Shown piece by piece: positions 47,681 to 58,100 of a stretch of DNA of 64,000 nt. A program made the position numbers and the translations under genes. This DNA is from Macropodus opercularis (taxonomy: Eukaryota; Chordata; Actinopteri; Anabantiformes; Osphronemidae). The notes under the pieces were generated by a model. That model did no database searches. It was not told where the DNA came from and saw nothing but the letters and a program-made list of their open reading frames with translations. Location of the stretch: positions 15,704,501-15,768,500 of the forward strand of contig CM061097.1 of the NCBI GenBank assembly GCA_030770545.1, in the 5' to 3' direction. Positions within the stretch are counted from its first letter, which is position 1. Every line of letters starts with the position of its first letter.

Positions 47681-50600
47681 GTACATTAGCACGGGGAGTA
47701 AATCCTGTTAATTACCTTTTGCAGCGAGTGTTATTTTGCAAGGCTGCAGCTCGCGTGCCAGTTTGTAAAGCATTAATCACGAGTAAAACGTAAACACACG
47801 GGCTGAGTACGAGTTTCAAAGAGAGGAATGTCCCTTGGCTTCATCAGTGCTGTGAAATGATATTGATCGACAGGACAACAAGCAAGCTAGAGGTTGAACT
47901 ATATCAGAGCATAACTAAAGCTGTATAATGAAATAAACAGAAGACTCATTAGCTTTACTATGCAACAGTAGCGCAGTAAAGAAACTCACACTTGCGGTAA
48001 ATGCGGCATGTGAATGGTTTATGATCTAATATAATGTTATTACTACTTTGTTTCATTACTGATGTCACTCTTCTTCTGTAGGGAAGTATGACTATGACCT
48101 GGTGGTTATTGGTGGGGGTTCCGGAGGCCTCGCCTGTTCCAAAGAAGGTGAGATCGGAGACGTTTCTCCTGACTGTTACCATCCACTTCACGTTCCGCGC
48201 TGTAGTCTCTGTCTAATACACTTACAGTGTAAACGCTCTTCACAGCGGCGCAACTGGGACAGAAAGTTGCTGTTTTAGATTTCGTGGAGCCATCCGCTAA
48301 GGGTAACTTACATTTTTGTCGAATAACTTGTTTGTTAACGCCACAAAACCATGCTTTTATTAAAGTGCTTTTACCATACAGGAACCAAATGGGGTCTTGG
48401 TGGTACGTGCGTTAATGTGGGCTGCATTCCCAAGAAGCTCATGCATCAGACTGCTTTACTTGGCACTGCAGTCAAAGATGCGAAGAAATATGGCTGGCAG
48501 ATCTCGGAGCCAGTCTCCCATGATTGGTAGGTATAAACTTAACAAAAAAAAGAATTGTTAAATATGATTGCGGGCAAATAATAGCTCATCAGCAACATCT
48601 AGTGTTGTAACTGAAGTATGAGACTCATTACTTGTGTGAGAGATTAACTGAGTGCAGCGGTTTCTTCTGATAGTCGTATTTGGTGGCTTTAATATTCCTT
48701 AGGAATCAAAGAAATTCCTTAAAAATACAATACTGAGTACTGAAAATTAATTTTACCAGAAGGCTGAAATGAAATGGTGGTGCCATGTTAATATGAGTGT
48801 GTGTTTGTGTGTTTTCCAGGGCCACCATGGCAGAGGCTGTTCAAAACCATGTCAGGTCTCTGAACTGGGGTCACAGAGTTCAGCTCCAGGACAGGTGAGT
48901 GGCTTTGCATAGTCTCTATTCTAGTTTCCCTTCATTTGATTTAATACAGTAGTTGCAAAGAAGGGTGAAAAACACATTTCTTGACATTAAGTTCCATTTA
49001 ATGTGACCAGGTTAAACAGTCCTTAAAGTTTAGCAGAAAATTTGTCCAAGGATATAGCAAAAAATCTGTCTCTCTTAGCTACGTATCACTTCACTAATAC
49101 TCCCCCTGTTGCATTTTTCATTTTACAGGAGAGTTATAAGATAATAATTAATATTTATATTAGACTCTGGCCTTTGTGCTTATTTTCTTGGCATGAGATG
49201 TTGCTGAAGGCTGTACATTTCTGTTGGTACACAGCTGAAGGATTGATAGTTAGAGACCACATGTTGAGTGAGTGGCTGGCTGGAGGGCAAACAGGTGTGT
49301 GGATGTGCGTAAACTTGGCTTAAAATGTTTTTGCTTGGACTTTTAGTGACGCTTCTAAATTAGTAATTAGCCTGTGCTGTCATATCAGTGGACCACAATG
49401 TAAGGCAGTAATTTCACAAGTAATAATTATGATCTAATTCTAAATTAGCAAATGCTTTAATCAATTGCATTAGGTTTTCATGCCAGTAATGATGTGAAGA
49501 TGAGTTTAAAAAAGAGATTTCTGTAACTGCATTGTATATATGTCACACTTAGAATGAAACAATCAATGCAACAAAGTCTTTAAAATCTTTGTCTTGATTT
49601 GTATATCAAAATGAATCAATGTTTGTTTTCTTGTTTGCAGGAAGGTGAAGTATCTGAACATAAAAGGAAAGTTGGTGGATGAGCACACAGTTAAAGGACT
49701 GACTAAAGCAGGAAAAGAAGTAGGTGCCATTAAGTCATGTACATTATCATAGGTTTCTGGGTTGTATTTCCATCATCACCTGAATGCAGAACCCTGTGGA
49801 GACCACTTGCTTTAATTTGACATGTCCTTGTTATTTGAAGGATATGAACAAAGGCTGTTGTTTCACATTTCCCCTCTTTTCCATGCAGATGGTCCTCACT
49901 GCCAGAAACGTTGTGATCGCCACAGGTGGACGGCCTAAGTACCCCACAAATGTAAATATCATTATTATTCCACTGAGGTTTGAGTCTCTCATTTTCCAGA
50001 CTAGCAAAAATTTCCCGTCTAGTGAAGTAGAGTCTGGTTTCAACGCTTTAAACTATGGTACATATACAAGGCTTAACTAAAGGCAGCAGGTCTTTCAGAG
50101 CATAATGGATTTGTATTTTGATAGCTCTGCTCATAGTTGTTACTGTTATTACAGATCCCTGGAGCGATGGAGCATGGTCTCACCAGTGATGACATATTCT
50201 GGTTGAAAAAGTCACCTGGAAAAACGTGAGGCGACCCTTCATCTACCCATTTATCCACAGACACAGCTACGTTGTTATATTGTATAAGGCTGGTAGTTGA
50301 CATCTTTTATACAGTGCTACAAGAGACACAGAGCTGCCAACCTCTTAAGTATTAATGCCTCACTCTCAGATCGCTGCACTACCTTGCTCGCTGACACAAC
50401 ACATCCCACCGTCACGCATTGTAATCACTCATCGGTGACATGCAGTTTGTTTTTTTCCCCTCCCTTCCTGTATGCCTGTCCTCACCTCATGATACAGATT
50501 AGCGGCGTGCATCCTGACCTTTTCAGAACAAGCCCTTTAATCCAGCCTTTTAGCTCTTGTCATCACCTGGTTAATTGGTCTTACAGTGACGTTTCCTTTT

Positions 50601-51186
50601 GGCACAGAGCGCAGACGCGAATAGTGGTTGTGGTGTACCTGGGTTTCGGTGGTTGTTTGCTTCATGGTGACAGAACAAAACGGAAATAATTGTTCCCTCA
50701 ATCTTTCTGTGTGGTTAGGCCGTCTGCGCCTGGGGATGTTTAATTGATTTTAATTACTGCTGTTTTTTATCCTGATCTTCTGATACTACTCGTGGATTAT
50801 TTGTGGCTTGGGTGTCGCCTTTGCCCAATACTAATGTCTGTCGGTCTTTATTAGAGGCATCAGCTTCTCTGTAGTTATGTTTCTAAAATGTGTATTATTT
50901 GAATAGTGACTTTTAAGATTTTCACCACTGGGTGGCACTACATTATCATTAATGCTCCACAAATCATGCAGCACTTAGACAATATCTACTGCAGCATTTC
51001 TACCTTTTCAAAACACTTTGTCTACAATGCAGAATTACCCACTTATGGACCACTTGATCTTAGGAAGTCCTTTTGAAGTTGTAAGAGTGTGGCAGCATCC
51101 CCGCAGGCTGTAAGGGGTTAGCATTAGCTCACGACATCTTGTTGTGCTGCAGAGCTTCCAGCTGTGCAGGTGAGGTTTGAGAGGAT

Positions 51187-51224
<38 letters not shown>

Positions 51225-54200
51225 GGGGGGGGGGGTCATTGGTCATTGCTGTTGTGGAAATGCAGTCAGTTGAGTGAGGGGTGTCTAATAAGACTTGGAG
51301 CATGAACATACCTGAATGACAGATTTTGGCTCCAGGGCCAAAGCCAGAGCTGACTGCCATCATCATGCTATTAGGAGAAAGCATGGGGCACATGCCAGCA
51401 GGATTCTGGTACTGGTCTATGGATCAGCCAATATTTGAGATAGAGCAGTATTTAGCTTTTTATACAGCCACAACACAATCGGCATAGCTGTAAAAATACT
51501 GTAGAGAAACAGAGAATTTAAATGATAAGCCAAAAAATTCTAATGAACAGAACTCATGCAATAAATATACGAGACGAAAAGTTTTCTGTTATCCATAATA
51601 AAACACAAACGGTACAGCAAAGGCATGTGGTCTGACGCCTGCTCGCCACCGTCAGAGGGGCAGGATTGTAAACGTTCCCTGTGCCCTGCAGCTGTACAGA
51701 CACAATCGAACACAACGAGGAGGGAGAAGGGTTAGGGGAGAAGAGGCGGCTTCTCCCTGATGAAAGTGTAGAATCAGGCTAAAGCTCTTTGCCTAATCTT
51801 CCTTAATCCACTTCACAATATGTGTTAAGTTCAGCTGTGCATTGAACAGACATGGGGGAAAATGGACACTGGGGCTTTTAGTGGTTGGTGTTATCTTGGT
51901 ATAGGGCAGGATTTGCCGCAGGCATCGCGAGCTGTCAGGCAGAGCAGACCAAGACGGAGGACGGTCTGGGCAGGAGCAGTCAAAAACAAGGGAGAAAAGG
52001 AGCCTTGTCTATGCAGGTGACGGATGTCTCTCAGCGGGCTGATTTGTGGACTTGAGCCCTGAACATGGATGCCCCCATCCACAGGGATTAGCCTAAATGC
52101 TAGCAATTAGCCCTCTTCAATGCCACAGATCTTAGGACTGGATTAGATGGGTGATTCACCTGGACCACACACAAATATACTCTGACACAGCAAGTGCAGA
52201 CATACAAATACCTTTTACTGTCCCATATTTCTACATTTCGCTCACAGAGCTTCTCTTCCCTCGGAAAGGCTTGTAATCCATCAACTCTCCAATTTAAGGA
52301 TTTAAAACAAACATCGGGCTTACTTGCCACAATGTGCTGTATAAATGATGAAATGTGTTTTTATTGCATCTATTCAGCTAACACCTTCCCTTTTTTTTGT
52401 TATTTTGTTTTTCAGACTTGTGGTTGGCGCCAGCTGTATCCTTTGTTAGTCAGAGGGCTTGTACATTGAGCCACTGTGTAGTCACATTGCAACCAAATGT
52501 TATTTTTGTAAGAAAAGGTGACACTGACATCATCATGTGTCTGAATAACAATTCATGTTTGTTTTAAACCCAAGGTTACAGATGAACCGCTTCAGTTTTC
52601 AATCTGACATCTAGTGCTGGCCTGTTAACTTTAATTCAGTGACCAGTTTGTTGATGAATAATGCCGGTTTCTATGTGTTTGACGTCAGCTACTTCTCTGC
52701 CGCTATCCTCAACCTGGTTTTTGCTCAGATGTGGCTCTGGAGTGCGCAGGGTTCCTCACAGGGATCGGCTTGGACACCACAGTGATGGTTCGCAGCGTTG
52801 CCCTCCGTGGGTTTGATCAGGTATGGCCTCACCGCACTGCTCTACTCTGTGTGGGTTCTGTGAGAGATTTTGTGCAGGCTTTGATGGTGGATGTTCTCTT
52901 CCTAATGCACAGCAAATGGCCGGCCTGGTGACAGACTACATGGAGTCTTATGGCACTAAGTTTGTGTGGAAGTGTGTGCCAAAGAGAGTGGACAAACTCG
53001 CTTCAGGAGCCCTGCAGGTGACCTGGACCAACACAGAGACGGGCAACGAGCACAGTAACACGTATGACACCGTGTTATGGGCAGTTGGTGAGTCTCAAGC
53101 CTGAAACATTACTATACAATCAAAGCATGTAACACACAGAAACACAATATACGTGACAAAGAACTAAACACAGGCGGTGACACTGGTCTCTGTCACTATC
53201 TATTTAAGTGTCATCCCCAATAGAGTGCAGTGTCAGCAGATAACAGAGGAATCAAGGCTGAAAACAAAGTAATAAAGCATGAGCTGGGGGGCGACGGTCA
53301 GGGGAAGTGTTAATCACCCAGTGTTGGTTCTGTGTCTCTGGTCGGAGAGAGGCAGGACAGGGCAGGATGTACCTAGGCACAGGGTCAAAGCATTCCCCGC
53401 TTTGTTCTCCATCTCTGGGCCTTCCTGCCCATGCCAGCTCTGCGGAAACCAACTCTGCATCTATCACTGCCATCCCTGCTCCAGCCCTCTGCCAGCCAAC
53501 CCTCCTCCTGTCCTCCACACAGTCCATTTTTCTATCGCTTCTCTTCTGCCGCTCCACCAGCAGCGTGACCAACAATGGAGGGAACATCTGTCAGGGCCAA
53601 AGGCGGCAGTTTGTTTGTGTTGCGACAAGGCGACGCTTCCGAAAATCTGACTACCAGTATTTGCCCTGTTCGAGAGTGTGACAGTGACAGGGGAGCTGTG
53701 CGTGTGACTTTGATGAGGATGTGCGTGACCCCGCAGCCGAGATGACGTTTATTCTTCCCACCCGAGCTTGAACTCCCACACGGTCCCAGCAAAGAACAGT
53801 AGTGAAGATGACATTGGCTGAGTGAGTGTATCAGTATGTAGTCACACGTGCTCTGGTTTCCTTCCATTAGAGTCTAATGATTAGACTCTCAGCCAATCTC
53901 TACCAAGCCACATGATTTAATTTCCAATCGCAATCCAACATACTACGATGGAAGTCGATTTAATCCCCCTTCAAAATAAAATGAACAAGAGTCTTTGTTC
54001 TTAGTTTGCCCAGCATCACCGCCAGCCTCATCACAACATCTTTTTACTCAGTGGCAAATATTAAAAGGGTTTCCAGCAATTGTCATAGCACGTAGCTGAA
54101 AGTATTGCGAGGACCCACCTATATCTGTGAAACCTTTTGTTCCTATACAGTTTAGTGAGAACCACTGACAACAGCTCTTTGATGTGTGCAAGCAGGAGTT

Positions 54201-55107
54201 ATGGGTACAAGGCCACTTCCCTTTGCTGTGACCTTACACTAGGGGCCAGGCGGGGTCCCAGGCCTCAGTGGAGTTATTAAAGGCCAGAGGGGACTAGGGG
54301 ACAGTCTCACCACTGTCTCCCACATCCGTCTCACTGGCCCTGCCTCCCTCCACCTTTCCCCTGCTCCTTCCTGGCCCTGTGGCCGCTCCCCTGTCCAGGT
54401 GTGCCTGCAGAACCACACCAGGAAACAGAACATTTCCACATTTCCTGTCTGCATGTAGACAGTGTGCACAGTATATCTTCCTCCTTACTGTACACAAATA
54501 CAGTCATTTTAAGTTATATATTATTCATTTTATAGAGATGCCTTTTGGGCAACAGCGTGGATACTTCAGTCACTGAATATCAGCTCCAGAATAATGTAGC
54601 AGTGTCAGCTTTAAAAAAAAAAAAAAAAAAAAGAAACGTGTAAACAATTCAAGATGTGTCTCAAAGGTTCTAGATATGTACGCAGTCTTTAAAAGTTTTT
54701 AATTTATTAAATTTTGTGGAATAAAATGACAAAGTCATAAAAAATAATAAAATAATTAGAAGTAAAATGTGAAAGAAATGCACTGCAATAATGTTTTTCT
54801 GTTCTCCTGACATCTACCTTCTGACTGTAGTAGTTGCTACAGCTGGTTAACTTTGGATCGATTTGCATCTTAAAATCTTTTTGGCCTGAAATAGAACATG
54901 TAATCAGTTTTTGGCATGTATTATACATACCCCCCCCCCCCCCCCCAAGAATAACAGTGCCCCCTACTTTTCTCTCCCTTTTGTCTTTGTTCATTTGATT
55001 GATCAGATAAGCATCCAGCTCTCATTTCTACTCATAGAGGTTTGATGGGCCAAGCAGTCAAGTAGTTTCCTCTTAATGTCACAACATGCTTTGTGTAAAT
55101 TGGCCAG

Positions 55108-55158
<51 letters not shown>

Positions 55159-58100
55159 ACATAATGGCCTGCCTACTGTTTTTGTGTCCTGGCCATACAA
55201 TGGAGCTGTGTTCAGATATTGTACTATACAGTATACACTATAGTGCAGCAGTGACTGGATCTCCAGTACAAACAGGAAGACCAGATGTAAAGAAAGAGGG
55301 AAAAAAAAGTTCAGACTTTTACAGTCAGATTGTACTGATCTGGGTTTTTGGAGGCCAATATGGATCATTCTACAGCAAGTTATACTGAAATACTTTAAAT
55401 TAAATGTGTGAATGCTGAAACGAAACTGAAATAAGTGAGGCCATGTAAATATAAACAAGTTACCACGCTTCCATTAGAAGTAAGAGTAGGTGGAGGAATG
55501 ATCACTCTACTAGTGACCGGACAATCTTTAGGCCAGCTCTTGGGTATTGATCATGACTGCCTAACTCATCTTCTACTGTGCTCTCCATCCCATTCAGCCA
55601 CCCATGCTGTGGCACTAGACAGGTCCCTGCAGCCCCCCTCCTCCTTGGTCTTAGAAGAGGGAGGGGGACTTATTCTTCGGCTCCAGCCAGGAAAAAGGGT
55701 CTCAGGGGTTTGTTATTTTTGCTGTCCGATAGCATCTACATGGGTACCTCTGGGCCGGGTGTTTATTATCCTACCCAGGCAGGTTGTGAGGGACTATGGA
55801 GAGGACGGAGGCACGAGTGGTCCATATTCCATCACCATGGAGACACAGTGTCGACAGTATCAGTCAGCTATCCCCCAGGAAGTGTTAGAAATCACACCCT
55901 GGGGTATCCCGTGGCTCGGTGGGACGGATTCCCAGCTGCACATCAGTTTGACGTCTTCTCAAGCTCTCAGCTGACCAGATGTATTTAAAAGACCTGAATC
56001 TTGTTTATACTGTTGATGTTTTAAGATACATACAAGAATATAAATCTAAGACAGGACAACAGGAAAGCCCTACTTGTAGGAGGCTGGTTTTAAAATGCAT
56101 TGCTTAGCTGTGTAACTCTCGATCAACCAACCAGGAAAAAAAATCTAAAAATCTGATGGTATAAATTATGCTTTGTATAGTCAGTATCTCATGAGACTGA
56201 AGCCTGATGGGCAAGTCTCATTATTGTTATTATTATTATTGATCATTATTGGCTAAAATAGCTTAATTCTTTTGTCCAAACATTGAATCGTAACGATCAT
56301 GTTATGTCAAGTTACTTTCGATAAAGAAACTTTGTTAGGCCCAATTTTTATTACTCTGTTTGTCATATCTGTCCTACTCTGTACCTCTCTTCAGTACTGC
56401 CATTTCCTGCATCTGACTCCAGGTAGAGCCCCTGAAACGAAGGCCCTGGGTCTCGACAAGCTTGGAGTACAACTCAACAAGGAGACGGGGAAAATACTTG
56501 TTGGTCCTGATGAGTCCACCTCTGTGGCCAACATCTATGCTTTCGGTGACATTGGTGAGGTAAGCGCTGTGAACGCGTTTAAATCAAGTGCTTGTGCTGG
56601 AAGTCCACACCCAGGAGTTTGAGTGTAAATGCTTTTCATAGTTTAAAGACCTTGCCCAGGGGTCTGTAGGTTGTATGAGAGGAATCTGGCATGTACAGCA
56701 ACAGATTATTTGGTTTGTATCATCGTAGGAAAATTATTTTATGATTTTTGCAAATTACAATTATTACTGCAACTAATTCTAAAAAAAAAGACTTTGTGGC
56801 AACAAGCATTGAGGTTTCTGTAAAACACATATTAAACACTGAAGGTCTCCATGTCAGAAAGAAAAGGTGCCTCCAAAATGCGCAGATCAGACCCTGACGA
56901 TGAACATCATAGGTAGTTGCAGCACACAAACCCAAGATTATTACCTGAAGGCCATTGCCCCAGATGAATGTGCTTCATATTATGATTGGCATTACTGCTG
57001 TGTATTAGTAGCCATGTTAGTACTAGTTCTACCTGCTGCATGTAGTGTCACTGTTGTTGTTTTAACTACATCCAGCTGTGTGCTTCCTTCCTGCCTCCCA
57101 GGCCTCATGACACACACACGCTCACAGAGCATCCTTTTTGATTGACAGCTGGCTTTTATGAGTCATGCTTCACTCCAATCTGTCTGTCAGCTTTTCACAG
57201 CAGGGAGGATTTTCCTTTCTCGTTTTTTTTTTTTTTTTTTTTTTCTTCATGAGAACAGTTGATATCCCTCTCAATTTCTCCAGTGTTTTTTTTTTTCTTT
57301 CTTAGAATGTAGTGCCAAGAAATACATTATAATGACACACTTACTGGAACACCAGAGCACATATTGCACATAGAGCGCATGCAAACGTGCAGACGATGTT
57401 TTGGACAACAGGATGTGCGATGGTAATTTAACAGGTTTTAGTCATGCCTTCAGAATTGCCCTGCAGCCCTGCTGTTCACCATTCAGGTGTGTGTGTGTGT
57501 GTGTGTGTATGTGGGGGCGGGGGAGTATGTATCCACTGCTACATGTTTATCTGTTTGGCAAACGTCCAGAGCAATAAAATCCAAAACATAGAAGAAAGCT
57601 ATTTGTGTAAATGTGTTAGATGGCTTAAATGTTTAGCACTCACCACATGTCAGTCACTGAAGGATCATCTATCAAGTGTCTGTTTTTGTTTTTGTGTTTA
57701 AGTGAGAATGAGTTAAGGCAGATGTTTGGGTTTTTTTTCTAAATGAAAATAAAGGAACTAACAGTATAACCACGTAGATCGTTAAAACTATTTAAAATCG
57801 TTTATAACTCCAAGAACTTGACTTGGATCTCCTAGGTGTTCAAAGTGCAGCTATACAGGAGTAAATGACGCTTCCTCATGTTTTAGGGTCGCCCAGAATT
57901 AACCCCGACGGCCATTAAAGCAGGAAAGCTTCTCGCCCGCAGACTGACTGGTCAGAGCTCTGAGCTTATGAACTACAACAACGTAAGATACATACAAATA
58001 AACACTTAGATGCAGTATATATAGTATAGACGTGTGTTTTGTGCTTTTTATAGTGTTGCTTCATGCTTTATTTAAATAAAAATGTATGACATTTATGTTA

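Larger units (their letters stand above)
47681..49640 (+). other. txnrd2 introns 1-5
   Basis: Introns 47681-48081, 48148-48245, 48303-48381, 48527-48819 and 48895-49640. Several are under 100 bp, typical of fish. Nothing besides splice signals is recognised in them. Confidence 0.7.
53088..56422 (+). other. txnrd2 intron 11, 3.3 kb
   Basis: It holds an A run (54612-54632), a poly(C) run (54931-54946) and a TG microsatellite (55109-55157). Open frames (for example 55435-55974) have no family resemblance and no splice continuity with txnrd2. Confidence 0.65.

Noticed and set aside
55435..55974. 179-codon open frame in txnrd2 intron 11
   Set aside because: No recognisable domain, and a second overlapping frame is also open. 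It is not in phase with neighbouring exons.
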